From the NCBI GenBank assembly GCA_028283655.1, contig JAPWKE010000001.1, forward strand, positions 89,082-153,081: a stretch of DNA of 64,000 nucleotides, read 5' to 3'. Position 1 is the first letter of the stretch, and each line of letters opens with the position of its first letter. A model generated the notes under the pieces. It searched no databases, was not told the DNA's origin, and was given only the letters and a program-made list of their open reading frames with translations. This document shows, in pieces, positions 51,424 to 59,558 of the stretch. The position numbers and the translations under genes are program-made. Source of the stretch: Acidobacteriaceae bacterium. GTDB lineage: Bacteria; Acidobacteriota; Terriglobia; Terriglobales; Acidobacteriaceae.

Positions 51424-52125
51424 TTAGGCGTCCATCGCGCCTGAGTACACCGCCATGCCGGCAACGGCATCGACGCCCATCGCGTCCAGCGAGTCCACTT
51501 CGGCCTGCTCCTTGATGCCACCGGCGACGATCAACTGCTTCGCCGTGGTGGAGCGCAGGATGGCCGCTACGTCCATGGGGAAACCGCTCATCGTGCCTTC
51601 GGTGTCGACGTGGGTGTAGAGGAACGCTGCGCAGGAGTCTTCCAGCCAGGTGACGGCCTCTTCGGGCGTCAGCGAGACGGTTTCCTTCCATCCGCGAACG
51701 GCGACGTTGCCGCCCTTGGTGTCCACGGAGAAGCAGAGCACGTCTTCGCCAAGCTCCTTCTTCAGGCTCTCGGCAAACTCCAGCTTGATGAGCTTGTGGC
51801 GACGCTTCTCGCCTTCTTCGGCAGCACCGAAGAGCGAGGAGCCAAAGATCACGCGCTTTGCGCCAGCATCGAGCAGCTTCTTCGCGTCGTCTGCAGTCTT
51901 CAGGCCGCCGCCCACCTGCACGGGCAGGCGCTTGGCGATCATCTCGACGAGTTCGCGGTTGTCACCCTGCCGCATCGCGGCGTCTAGGTCGATCAACTGC
52001 ACCATCGGGTACTTCGAGAAACGCTCGATCCAGTAATCAAAATCATCAAACGAGAGCTTGAGCTTTTCGCCCTGCACCAACTGGACGATCTTCCCGCCCA
52101 TCAAATCAATCGAAGGAATCAGCAT
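51424..52125 (-). CDS. hisA: Phosphoribosylformimino-AICAR ribotide isomerase (HisA)
   Basis: 233 residues, (beta-alpha)8 barrel; opens ribose of ProFAR in histidine synthesis. Catalytic Asp7 (MLIPSIDLMGGK) and Asp135 (CFSVDTKGGNVAVRGW) are placed as expected, with VQVGGGLKTADDAKKLL and IVAGGIKEQAEV phosphate-binding loops. It has an unusual charged helix (EEGEKRRHKLIKLE) around residue 105-118. Last gene of the operon, 153 bp after hisF. Confidence 0.93.
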   Translation of the reverse strand: MLIPSIDLMGGKIVQLVQGEKLKLSFDDFDYWIERFSKYPMVQLIDLDAAMRQGDNRELVEMIAKRLPVQVGGGLKTADDAKKLLDAGAKRVIFGSSLFGAAEEGEKRRHKLIKLEFAESLKKELGEDVLCFSVDTKGGNVAVRGWKETVSLTPEEAVTWLEDSCAAFLYTHVDTEGTMSGFPMDVAAILRSTTAKQLIVAGGIKEQAEVDSLDAMGVDAVAGMAVYSGAMDA

Positions 52126-52176
52126 GGCTTTAGTATCTCAGGCGTCGCTTACTTTTCGTGTCTGGGCAAAATACAA

Positions 52177-52272
52177 AAGGAGCACATTCTCTGTGCTCCT
52201 CTGTGTTTCACCGTGGCCGCGGTGTTCGCTACTTTCGTGGCGAGCCTTAGCGTAGTGGCGTTTTCTTTTTGC
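52177..52272. repeat. Intergenic repeat copy A (hisF-hisA gap)
   Basis: The stretch GTGTTCGCT..TTTCGTGGCGA..TTAGCGTAGTGGCGTTTTC at 52222-52265 recurs with few changes in the hisH-hisF gap. Its 5' part (TCTCTGTGCTCCTCTGTGT) resembles the right arm of the long inverted repeat at 29203-29248. A hairpin AGGAGCACA/TGTGCTCCT lies just before it (about 52179-52200). Confidence 0.65.
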
Positions 52273-52278
52273 CTGCGC

Positions 52279-53049
52279 TCAGCAAGGCAGCCTCATCGGC
52301 ACACCGCTCTTGGCTACTTCAGCCTTCAACGCGCGTGAGTCCGTAATGCCGAAGTGGAAGATGCTCGCCGCCAGAGCGGCATCGGCCTTGCCGCGCGTGA
52401 ACACATCGGCAAAGTGCGCTGCATTTCCCGCACCGCCAGAGGCGATTACGGGAATCTGCACCGCTTCGCTGACCGCTGCGGTGAGTTCGCAGTCGAAGCC
52501 GTTGCGCATGCCGTCGGTGTCCATGCTCGTCAGAAGAATCTCGCCAGCGCCACGTTGCTCGGCCTCCTGGGCCCACTCGACGACGCGCCGTCCGGTTGGT
52601 TTGCGTCCGCCGCTTACGAAGACTTCCGCTTCATGCGGATCTTTGCCTTCGCGCCGCGCATCGATTGCCACGATCACGGCCTGCGCACCAAAACTGCCGC
52701 CGATCTCGCCGATTAGCTCCGGCCGCACAATCGCGCTGGAGTTGATCGAGACCTTGTCCGCACCTGCGTTGAAGACCGCCGCAGCATCCTCTGCAGAGCG
52801 AATGCCTCCGCCCACGGTGAACGGCACGAATAGCTTCTCTGCCGTGCGCTTCACTGTGTCGAGCAGTGTTCCGCGGCCTTCATGCGTTGCGGTAATGTCG
52901 AGCAGCACGATCTCGTCGGCTCCGGCAGCGGCATGGCGGTGTGCTAACTCCGCCGGATCACCCGCGTCGATGATGTCCACAAACTGGATGCCTTTGACGA
53001 CGCGTCCACCACGCACGTCCAGGCAAGCGATCACTCGTTTCGTCAGCAA
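52279..53049 (-). CDS. hisF: Imidazole glycerol phosphate synthase subunit HisF
   Basis: 256 residues from the TTG at 53049; this start has GGAG 7 nt upstream and places the catalytic pair exactly at the canonical Asp11 ([10 protein letters not shown]) and Asp130 ([11 protein letters not shown]). Upstream open frame lacks start signals. HisF uses ammonia from HisH to close the imidazole ring and release AICAR. Blocks [13 protein letters not shown] and VIASGGAGN are typical. Confidence 0.97.
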   Translation of the reverse strand: MLTKRVIACLDVRGGRVVKGIQFVDIIDAGDPAELAHRHAAAGADEIVLLDITATHEGRGTLLDTVKRTAEKLFVPFTVGGGIRSAEDAAAVFNAGADKVSINSSAIVRPELIGEIGGSFGAQAVIVAIDARREGKDPHEAEVFVSGGRKPTGRRVVEWAQEAEQRGAGEILLTSMDTDGMRNGFDCELTAAVSEAVQIPVIASGGAGNAAHFADVFTRGKADAALAASIFHFGITDSRALKAEVAKSGVPMRLPC

Positions 53050-53058
53050 AGTTCTTCT

Positions 53059-53148
53059 CCGCGTTTCTCTGTGCGCCTCAGCGTCCACCGTGTTCGCTTT
53101 TCGTGGCGAATCCTGGTGTCTTTAGCGTCGTGGCGTTCTCTTTTCGTG
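53059..53148. repeat. Intergenic repeat copy B (hisH-hisF gap)
   Basis: Shares GTGTTCGCTTTTCGTGGCGA (53090-53109) and TTTAGCGTCGTGGCGTTCTC (53121-53140) with copy A. It fills almost the whole 112-bp gap between hisH and hisF. Confidence 0.65.
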
Positions 53149-53161
53149 ACGCCAAGTTTAC

Positions 53162-53773
53162 TTACAACTCAAGAAAGTTCTTCAGTACTTTCAGCCCGGT
53201 CTCTGCGCTCTTCTCCGGATGAAACTGGACGCCCATTACGTTGTCGCGTTCGACTGCAGCCGTAAACTCGCCACCGTAAGAAGTCGTCGCCGCAGTATCA
53301 GCGCTCACCGGAGCGCGCCACGAGTGCGTGTAGTACACAAAGCTCCCCGACTCAACGCCCTTGAACAGCTTAGAGTCTGGGTGAATATTCTCCAGAGAGT
53401 TCCATCCCACGTGCGGGGACTTCAGCTCCGCGCCCTCGAAGGTGGCAGGGAAGTGCTCGCACTTCGCGCTGAAGTGGCATAAGCCTTCCGTGGCTTCGGC
53501 CTCGGTCGAGCCTTCGTAGAGCCACTGCAGTCCCACGCAAATGCCGAGAAACGGCGTGGCTTTGGCGATCGCCTCGCGCGTCGCTTCGGTCAGCTTCAGA
53601 TCGTGCAGCAACTGCGTCGCCCGAAAGTGTCCTACGCCAGGCAGCACAATCTTGTCCGCGCGCAGCACGTCTTCCGGAGCCTGCGTGACGACGATGTCCT
53701 CTGCGCCGAGAAACTTCAGCGTCTTCACCACGCTGGTCAGATTGCCCGCTTTGTAATCAATGACTGCGATCAT
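53162..53773 (-). CDS. hisH: Imidazole glycerol phosphate synthase glutaminase subunit HisH
   Basis: 203 residues. Class I glutaminase giving ammonia to HisF. Triad Cys79 (FLGICVGLQW), His185 and Glu187 (FHPEKS); oxyanion loop PGVGHF. Its ATG starts immediately after the TAG of the DUF2164 gene with no gap. Confidence 0.97.
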   Translation of the reverse strand: MIAVIDYKAGNLTSVVKTLKFLGAEDIVVTQAPEDVLRADKIVLPGVGHFRATQLLHDLKLTEATREAIAKATPFLGICVGLQWLYEGSTEAEATEGLCHFSAKCEHFPATFEGAELKSPHVGWNSLENIHPDSKLFKGVESGSFVYYTHSWRAPVSADTAATTSYGGEFTAAVERDNVMGVQFHPEKSAETGLKVLKNFLEL

Positions 53774-54040
53774 CTACCGTCGCCTCTTCTGCTTTGCCCA
53801 GTATCCAAACTCATCCACATAGAGTTCCCCGTCGAGATCGGCAACTCTCTGCTGTATGCGCGTCGAGGCATCCGAGACCGCCTTGTTGTACACCGCAGGC
53901 GCAATTTCTTCGAGAAAGAAATCCAGTAGCATGCCAGCAGGTAAATCACCGATCGGCTCCGGCATATGTTCTTCGAAGTAACGCTTCAGCGAAGCAATCG
54001 CTTCTGTCCGCTTCGCTTTATCCAGTTCAATCTCTGCCAT
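53774..54040 (-). CDS. DUF2164 family protein
   Basis: 88 residues. Clear DUF2164 pattern: IELDKAKRTEAIASLKRYFEE, IGDLPAGMLLDFFLEEIAPAVYN, RVADLDGELYVDEFGYW. Function unknown; small helical proteins. It sits between hisB and hisH, abutting hisH with zero spacing, so it must be co-translated with the his genes. ATG at 54040 preferred over 54043 for SD distance (GAGG 6 nt). Confidence 0.85.
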   Translation of the reverse strand: MAEIELDKAKRTEAIASLKRYFEEHMPEPIGDLPAGMLLDFFLEEIAPAVYNKAVSDASTRIQQRVADLDGELYVDEFGYWAKQKRRR

Positions 54041-54067
54041 CATCGCCTCACTAACTTCTAACCAGAG

Positions 54068-54703
54068 CTACAGCAAGCCCTTCGTGCTCGGCAGCAGATC
54101 CTTCATGCGCTCATCCTTTGAGCAGGCACCGCGCATCGCGCGTGCAAACGCCTTGAAGATTGCCTCGATCTTGTGATGGTTGTTGCGGCCGTACATCGTC
54201 TTCACATGCACGTTCGCTTTCGCGCCGCGGGCAAAGCCGTCGAAGAAGTCCGGCACAAGCTCTGTGACTAGATCGCCGACCACGGGAGCGGTGAGCTGGT
54301 CGTCGACCACACAAGCCACGCGGCCCGAAAGGTCTACAGCAGAAACTGCCAGGGTCTCATCCATCGTCATGACGAAGTAGCCCGCGCGCATGATGCCACG
54401 CTTGTCGCCCAGAGCTTCGGCAAACGCCTCGCCCAGCGCGATACCGACGTCTTCGACCGTGTGGTGTTGGTCGACATCGAGGTCGCCAATGCACTTCAAC
54501 TCGAGGTCGAAGCCGCCATGCTTGGCGAAGCTTTCGAGCATGTGGTCGAAGAAGCGGATGCCCGTGGAGACCTTGTACGTGCCCAGGCCATCTACATTGA
54601 GACGCAGGTTGATGTCGGTCTCGAGTGTCTTGCGGTTGACTATTCCTACACGCTCTCCATCATTGGTCTGCGTGGTGCCGATCTCTTCGAGCATGTCGCT
54701 CAT
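54068..54703 (-). CDS. hisB: Imidazoleglycerol-phosphate dehydratase (HisB)
   Basis: 211 residues, monofunctional (no phosphatase domain). Mn-binding repeats [13 protein letters not shown] and [14 protein letters not shown] plus [13 protein letters not shown] are diagnostic. ATG at 54703 with AAGGAG 7 nt upstream and ATGA overlap with the upstream small membrane gene. Histidinol-phosphatase is therefore elsewhere. Confidence 0.97.
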   Translation of the reverse strand: MSDMLEEIGTTQTNDGERVGIVNRKTLETDINLRLNVDGLGTYKVSTGIRFFDHMLESFAKHGGFDLELKCIGDLDVDQHHTVEDVGIALGEAFAEALGDKRGIMRAGYFVMTMDETLAVSAVDLSGRVACVVDDQLTAPVVGDLVTELVPDFFDGFARGAKANVHVKTMYGRNNHHKIEAIFKAFARAMRGACSKDERMKDLLPSTKGLL

Positions 54704-54888
54704 CGTTCTGTCTCCTTCAACTTAGTGAACAATACAATCGCGTAGATAAGTGTGCAGAGCATGACGGCTATCCAGAGTGCTACCAGTATGTGATGCCCGC
54801 GCAGCAGCACCGGGCCACCGCTCATGCAGGCCACTCCTGCGCAGAGCAGGACGACTTTGCGGCGCTGTGGCGTCAGTTGCTTACTCAT
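54700..54888 (-). CDS. Small membrane protein inside the his operon (62 aa)
   Basis: Two transmembrane segments (about residues 13-29 and 34-54) after a basic N-terminus. It overlaps hisC by 8 nt and hisB by 4 nt, so it is embedded and translationally coupled. No family recognised; no reason from chemistry to expect it in histidine synthesis. Confidence 0.65.
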   Translation of the reverse strand: MSKQLTPQRRKVVLLCAGVACMSGGPVLLRGHHILVALWIAVMLCTLIYAIVLFTKLKETER

Positions 54889-56122
54889 ACTCGCGCTCTT
54901 CGCCGCTTGCGCGGCCCTGCGAACTCACGCTCTCTGCCGTGGTCCACTGCATCTCATCGAAGACTGCGCGTAAAGCGTTCAAGCCCTTCGTGACCTGCTC
55001 GCTGATGCCGACGGTGATGCGCACGTAACCATCGCAGCCGGGATCGGCGGAGCGGTCGCGCAGCAGTACGCCGTGTTCGCGCATGCGCGTCACGACTTCC
55101 TTGTGGCGTGGGCCGATGTCCATCAGCACGAAGTTCGACGCGCTCGGCCAGGTATGCACACCCCACGACTGTAACGATTGCTGGATGCGCTCGCGGCCTG
55201 CGTGGATCTCCTTCACATACCAGTTGAGGTACTCCTCATCAGCCAGCGCCTCGGGCAGCACTTCGAGTGCGACGCCGTTGACGTTATATGGCGAGGCAAC
55301 TTTCTTCAGGAAGTTGATCAGGCGAGCGTCGCCGACCATCATGCCGAGGCGAAGGTTCGCGAGGCCGTAGGCTTTCGAGAACGTGCGGCCGATGATGATG
55401 TTCTTGACGCGTGGCACGTCAGCCATGACGGTCTCGCCGAAGAAGTGGAAGTACGCTTCGTCGACGAAGATGACCGCTTGCGGTGCGGCGGCAGCGATGG
55501 CGAGGATGTGCTCGCGGCTGACGGTGGCACCGGTAGGGTTGTTCGGTGTGGCGAGCAGCACCATCTTGGTCTTCGGTGTGATCGCGGCCATCATGCGCTC
55601 GAACGGGAAGCTGAGGTCGTCGCCCGACTGCACGCGCACGATGTTCTGGGTCTGTATGCTGCAACTCACGTCGTACATGAAGAAGCTTGGTGTGTTGATC
55701 ACCACTTCATCGTTGGCTTCAAGAAACGCGCAGGCCAGCAGGTGAATGCCTTCGTCCACGCCGTTGGTCAGCAGGACCTCGTCTGGCTGCAACCCGAAAT
55801 GCTTCGCCGCTTCGGCTTCGCCATGCCCACGCTCGGGGTAGATGGTGAGGCCTTCTGCGGTGAGTTTCTGCAGGCGAGCGAAGACACGCGGGCTGGGCGC
55901 GACAGTGTTCTCGTTGAAGTCGAGGCGCAGCAGGTCGCGGCTCGCCAGCGGCGGATGATACTCCGGCATGGAGAGCACGTTGGGGCGCGGCTGTACTTCC
56001 GCAGCGCGGGGCAGGTGGCTCAGGCTATGCAGCAACTCGTGCGCATCGTGACCGCCTTCGGCACGAAGTTCATCGAGCAACGATTGCGGGATTCCGCCCG
56101 CCAGCTTCGACGCCACACTCAT
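54881..56122 (-). CDS. hisC: Histidinol-phosphate aminotransferase (HisC)
   Basis: 413 residues, PLP enzyme. LRLDFNENTVAPSP substrate arm, TNGVDEGIHLLACAF, ATPNNPTGA, DEAYFHFFG, and PLP Lys in IGRTFSKAYGLANLRLG. An N-terminal extension of about 50 residues (LLDELRAEGGHDAHELLHSL) precedes the fold and makes it longer than usual (about 360). ATGA overlap with hisD. Confidence 0.95.
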   Translation of the reverse strand: MSVASKLAGGIPQSLLDELRAEGGHDAHELLHSLSHLPRAAEVQPRPNVLSMPEYHPPLASRDLLRLDFNENTVAPSPRVFARLQKLTAEGLTIYPERGHGEAEAAKHFGLQPDEVLLTNGVDEGIHLLACAFLEANDEVVINTPSFFMYDVSCSIQTQNIVRVQSGDDLSFPFERMMAAITPKTKMVLLATPNNPTGATVSREHILAIAAAAPQAVIFVDEAYFHFFGETVMADVPRVKNIIIGRTFSKAYGLANLRLGMMVGDARLINFLKKVASPYNVNGVALEVLPEALADEEYLNWYVKEIHAGRERIQQSLQSWGVHTWPSASNFVLMDIGPRHKEVVTRMREHGVLLRDRSADPGCDGYVRITVGISEQVTKGLNALRAVFDEMQWTTAESVSSQGRASGEEREYE

Positions 56123-57381
56123 CGCATCTTCACCCGCACGCTCTCGGCGTGTCCCTTCAAGCCTTCTGCTTCAGCCAGCGCGATCGTGTGCGGGCCGACC
56201 TCGCGCAATCCGTCGCGCGTGTACTGCTGCACGGTGATCACCTTGACGAAGTCCATCACGCTCAACCCGCCGCGCAGACGCCCGTTGCGTCCGGTGGGCA
56301 GCACGTGGTTTGGACCGGAAATGTAATCACCCATCGATTGCGGGGTGAAGTGTCCGATAAACACCGAGCCTGCGTTCTTCACCCAGCGCAGATCGCTTCC
56401 AGCATCGACGGTGAGATGCTCGGGTGCGAGACGGTTGGTCAGAGACTGCGCTTCTTCCACTGTTCCGGTCACAAAGGCATAGCCTTGTGCGGCCAGCGAA
56501 ATCTTCGCGAGCTCATTGTCTGCAGCCTGCTTGTCCGTTTCTGCAGCGACTGCTTCTGCGAGTTCAAGCTTGCTCGTAATCAAGATCGGCAACGCTTCGG
56601 GATCATGCTCTGCCTGCGCCACGAGATCGGCAGCGATGCCGGCAGCATCGCCCACTTCGCTCGTTACAACGATCTCGGTGGGGCCTGCAGGCATGTCGAT
56701 GCCCGTGTCTTCACGAGACACAGCCTGCTTGGCCGCTGTCACGTACAGATTGCCAGGCCCAACGATCTTGTCCACGGCCGCAATAGTTGCCGTGCCATAG
56801 GCCATCGCCGCAATCGCCTGCGCTCCGCCCACACGATAGAACTCGGTCACGCCTGCAAGATAGCCAGCCGCAAGCGTCTCCTTCGCAGGCTTGGGCGAGC
56901 ACACCACGATGCGCTCCACGCCAGCCACCTGCGCCGGAGTGGTCGTCATCAGCAGCGTCGAGGGCAGGGGATAGCGTCCACCCGGAACGTAACAACCCAC
57001 CGCGCCCAGCGGACGAATGACCTGTCCGACTTCCATGCCGTCGCTCGGCTTGAAGCTCCATGCGCGCGGCAACTGCCGCTCGGCAAAGGCGCGAATGTTG
57101 GCCTGAGCCAGCTTCATCGCCGCCTTCAGCTCTTCGCTGGTCTCGTCCCACGCCGCCTGCATCTCTTCGCGAGTCACCAGCAACGGCTGCTCGTCGGTCA
57201 AGCCATCAAACTTCGCCGCATACTCGCGCGTCGCTTCATCGCCGCGTGTGCGTACCGCTTCCAGGATTTCGCGCACAACGCCATCGACCTTCGCCGTGTT
57301 CGTTGCGCCGCGCATCTCCAACTCGCGAATCACCGCTTCAGTCGCCGCTGCACTTTCGCCGGTCGTCTTCAGAATCTTCAT
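56119..57381 (-). CDS. hisD: Histidinol dehydrogenase (HisD)
   Basis: 420 residues; two-step NAD-dependent oxidation of histidinol to histidine with zinc. Blocks: PLGAVGCYVPGGRYPLPST, VGGAQAIAAMAYGTATI, VDKIVGPGNLYVTAAKQAV, DMPAGPTEIVV, DLVAQAEHDPEA (zinc ligand region) and SGPNHVLPTGRNGRLRGGLSV. Starts 18 bp after a membrane gene. Confidence 0.97.
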   Translation of the reverse strand: MKILKTTGESAAATEAVIRELEMRGATNTAKVDGVVREILEAVRTRGDEATREYAAKFDGLTDEQPLLVTREEMQAAWDETSEELKAAMKLAQANIRAFAERQLPRAWSFKPSDGMEVGQVIRPLGAVGCYVPGGRYPLPSTLLMTTTPAQVAGVERIVVCSPKPAKETLAAGYLAGVTEFYRVGGAQAIAAMAYGTATIAAVDKIVGPGNLYVTAAKQAVSREDTGIDMPAGPTEIVVTSEVGDAAGIAADLVAQAEHDPEALPILITSKLELAEAVAAETDKQAADNELAKISLAAQGYAFVTGTVEEAQSLTNRLAPEHLTVDAGSDLRWVKNAGSVFIGHFTPQSMGDYISGPNHVLPTGRNGRLRGGLSVMDFVKVITVQQYTRDGLREVGPHTIALAEAEGLKGHAESVRVKMR

Positions 57382-57399
57382 TGCTTTCTCTCGCTTCGT

Positions 57400-57897
57400 T
57401 TAGAACCGGCGCTTGCCCTTGTTTGCACCCGGGGGCATATAGCCCGTCGGCATCTGCATTCCCTGGCGGCCTGGCGAACGCATCTGCGCGTCCATCGCAC
57501 GGCGCTCAATGCGTGAGCCTGTCACGACAGCACGCTTTGCGGACTCCTGACTGGCCGGATAAATTTTCTTCGGGTTCTTCGGATCGATCACCACAGGGAT
57601 GCGCGAGCCTGCACTCATCCGCGAGCGTGCATCCACACGCGTTCGCAGCGAGACTTCTCGCGGCGCAGGATCACCCGGCGCCTGCAGGCGCAGCGTCACC
57701 TTGTTCAGGTCGCCCTGGGCCTTGCCAAACATCTTTACCGGCTCGATCGATACCAGCGTGGCGTAGACCACGACACCCGTCGCATCCACTTGCTTCTGAC
57801 GACCGCGCTCCCACAGAAAGCGCAGGATGGTAATCAGCGCCCCCACGACAACAACCGCCAGAATGACGTACCCAACAATCGCAAACGTCAGCTTCAT
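57400..57897 (-). CDS. Membrane protein of unknown function in the his operon (165 aa)
   Basis: ATG at 57897 with AAGGTGA 5 nt upstream. One N-terminal transmembrane segment (VGYVILAVVVVGALITIL), then a soluble beta domain (VYATLVSIEPVKMFGK, PVVIDPKNPKKIYP) reminiscent of DUF3592-like proteins that carry a 'VxYDPxNP' motif, and a Gly/Met/Pro-rich basic tail. Between hisG and hisD. Function unknown. Confidence 0.65.
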   Translation of the reverse strand: MKLTFAIVGYVILAVVVVGALITILRFLWERGRQKQVDATGVVVYATLVSIEPVKMFGKAQGDLNKVTLRLQAPGDPAPREVSLRTRVDARSRMSAGSRIPVVIDPKNPKKIYPASQESAKRAVVTGSRIERRAMDAQMRSPGRQGMQMPTGYMPPGANKGKRRF

Positions 57898-57999
57898 TGA
57901 TTCACCTTCAAAAACGAGATACAAACTTCGAAACACAGGATGCGAATGTGGTTCGAGAGGCGCTCTTTCGAATCATGCCTCTCGAGCCTCGCCTCTTCT

Positions 58000-58878
58000 T
58001 TACAGAACAACCTTGCTCAGCGGGAACTCAACAATTCCCGTGCCGCCCGCTTCCTTCAGCTTCGGCACAATGTCGCGCACCGTGCTCTGCTCCAGAATCG
58101 TGTTTACGGCCACCCAATTCTTGTCGCGCAGTTCGGAGACGGTCGGCGAGTTCAACGCCGGCAGCACGTCGAGCACGGCATCGAGGTTCGCCTTCTCGAC
58201 GTTCAGCATCAGGCCTACCTGGTCCTGAGCGGCCATCGCGCCGTTCAACATCAGGCTCAGCGTCTCAATCTTCTTGCGCTTCCAATCGTCCTGCCATGCG
58301 GTCTTGTTCGCGATGAGCTGCGTCTCGGACTCCATCAGCACTTCGATAATGCGCAGGCGGTTCGCACGCAGCGAGCTTCCTGTTTCGGTCACTTCGACGA
58401 TTGCATCTGCGAGCATCGGGGGCTTTACTTCGGTCGCGCCCCAGCTGAACTCCACCGTCACGGGAATATTGCGCTCGGCGAAGTAGCGCTTCGAGAACTC
58501 CACGAGCTCCGTAGCAATCGTCTTGCCTGCCAGGTCTTCCGGCTTCTGGTAGGGAGAATCTTCCGGCACCGCCAGCACCCACTTCACCTTGGTGCGGCTC
58601 GCCTTGGAGTACGTCAACGACGTGACTCGCTCAACGTCTGCAAGGTTCTCGAGAACCCAGTCGTTGCCCGTCAGGCCAGCGTCCAGTGCGCCATGCTCCA
58701 CGTAGCGAGCCATCTCCTGCGCGCGTACCAGCATGCACTCGATCTCGGTATCGTCGATCGTCGGGAAGTACGAGCGTCCGCTCGCATAAATGTTCCAGCC
58801 TGCGCGTGCGAACAGCGCCAGCGTCGCTTCCTGCAGACTGCCCTTCGGAATTCCCAGCTTCAGCTTCTTCGTTGCCAT
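58000..58878 (-). CDS. hisG: ATP phosphoribosyltransferase, long form (HisG)
   Basis: 292 residues; first step of histidine synthesis and normally feedback-inhibited by histidine. [43 protein letters not shown] and the [17 protein letters not shown] loop are present. The last ~80 residues ([20 protein letters not shown] to the end) form the ACT-like regulatory domain, so it is the hisZ-independent long form. ATG at 58878 with AAGGACG upstream. Confidence 0.96.
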   Translation of the reverse strand: MATKKLKLGIPKGSLQEATLALFARAGWNIYASGRSYFPTIDDTEIECMLVRAQEMARYVEHGALDAGLTGNDWVLENLADVERVTSLTYSKASRTKVKWVLAVPEDSPYQKPEDLAGKTIATELVEFSKRYFAERNIPVTVEFSWGATEVKPPMLADAIVEVTETGSSLRANRLRIIEVLMESETQLIANKTAWQDDWKRKKIETLSLMLNGAMAAQDQVGLMLNVEKANLDAVLDVLPALNSPTVSELRDKNWVAVNTILEQSTVRDIVPKLKEAGGTGIVEFPLSKVVL

Positions 58879-58922
58879 CTCTCGTCCTTTATCTCTACTC
58901 GTTACGTTCCAATGTCTACGCT

Positions 58923-59258
58923 CTAACGAGCGATCGGCTTCGTGAAGCAGCTCACGGTACCTTCGTGGCATACCAGCCCATCGCCTTCCACGTCCACGCG
59001 GAAGAGCAGGGCATCGTTGTCGCAGTCGGTCGCTGCGGAGACGATCTTCAGCCGGTTGCCGCTGGTCTCGCCCTTCATCCACAGCTTCGAACGGGTACGC
59101 GACCAGAACGTTACAAACCCGGTCTCCAGCGTCTTCTTCCAGCTCTCTTCGTTCAGAAAGCCCAGCATCAGCACTTCGCCGGTCTTGGCATCCTGTACGA
59201 TCCCTGCCACCATGCCGCCATCTTTTTCAAAGTTGATTGTCGGTACTGCCGTCGTCAT
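58923..59258 (-). CDS. hisI: Phosphoribosyl-AMP cyclohydrolase (HisI)
   Basis: 111 residues: cyclohydrolase domain only, no HisE domain. Metal ligands in [11 protein letters not shown] and [10 protein letters not shown], with [18 protein letters not shown]. Start at 59258 (or the adjacent ATG at 59261) with AAAGGAC. First structural gene of the operon, 50 bp after the attenuator terminator. A separate hisE is expected elsewhere in the genome. Confidence 0.96.
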   Translation of the reverse strand: MTTAVPTINFEKDGGMVAGIVQDAKTGEVLMLGFLNEESWKKTLETGFVTFWSRTRSKLWMKGETSGNRLKIVSAATDCDNDALLFRVDVEGDGLVCHEGTVSCFTKPIAR

Positions 59259-59307
59259 CATTTGTCCTTTTGCCGCCACCGTTTTTGAACCCATCCCGCC
59301 GCGCAGC

Positions 59308-59344
59308 AAAAAGCCCGCTCGCTTAGGATTCGCGGAGGCGGGCT
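59308..59344 (-). terminator. his operon attenuator (terminator)
   Basis: On the minus strand, AGCCCGC (59344-59338) pairs with GCGGGCT (59318-59312), immediately followed by TTTTT (59312-59308). It lies between the His-rich leader ORF and hisI, where it can only make sense as a conditional terminator. The 5' arm GCCCGC could instead pair with GTGGGC at 59418-59413 right after the His codons (6 bp with one wobble), extended by CCG (59350-59348) with CGG (59409-59407). Confidence 0.75.
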
Positions 59345-59383
59345 GCTCGGTGTGTGTTGCTAAACCTGTCGGGAGCTCTGCAT

Positions 59384-59467
59384 TTACTTTGCCGTGCCGG
59401 ACAGGACCGATCGCCCACTCATATGGTGGTGATGGAGATGACCGTGATGGCGCTGCACAAAGCTCAT
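59384..59467 (-). CDS. hisL: His operon leader peptide (27 aa, seven His)
   Basis: ATG at 59467-59465, TAA at 59386-59384. AAGG (59478-59475) lies 7 nt upstream. Residues 7-15 read HHGHLHHHH, that is seven histidines in nine codons (five CAT/CAC in tight runs), in a gene-poor 300-bp leader directly upstream of hisI. Such density is unexpected by chance. Translation of this ORF would pause when charged tRNA-His is scarce, as in the classical enterobacterial his leader. The rest of the peptide (SGRSVLSGTAK) is unremarkable. A stem CCTGTC/GACAGG (59405-59400 with 59370-59365) spans its stop codon. Confidence 0.8.
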   Translation of the reverse strand: MSFVQRHHGHLHHHHMSGRSVLSGTAK

Positions 59468-59480
59468 ATATCTACCTTCT

Positions 59481-59510
59481 ACGCTACGTTCTAAGGCCGG
59501 ATTATGTCAA
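59481..59510 (-). promoter_or_regulatory. Candidate his operon promoter
   Basis: A perfect -35 TTGACA (59510-59505), 18-nt spacer, and a poor -10 TAGCGT (59486-59481). It would start RNA near 59474, at or just after the leader SD, so either the leader peptide is nearly leaderless or the -10 assignment is wrong. Confidence 0.35.
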
Positions 59511-59518
59511 CGTCTGTC

Positions 59519-59546
59519 GGCCGGGAGCGATCCGCCGCTCCCGGCC
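59519..59546 (-). terminator. Hairpin after the phospholipase C gene
   Basis: 11-bp perfect GC-rich stem (59519-59529 with 59536-59546) 13 nt after the stop; no U tract. Confidence 0.5.
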
Positions 59547-59558
59547 GCTTTCGCGAAC

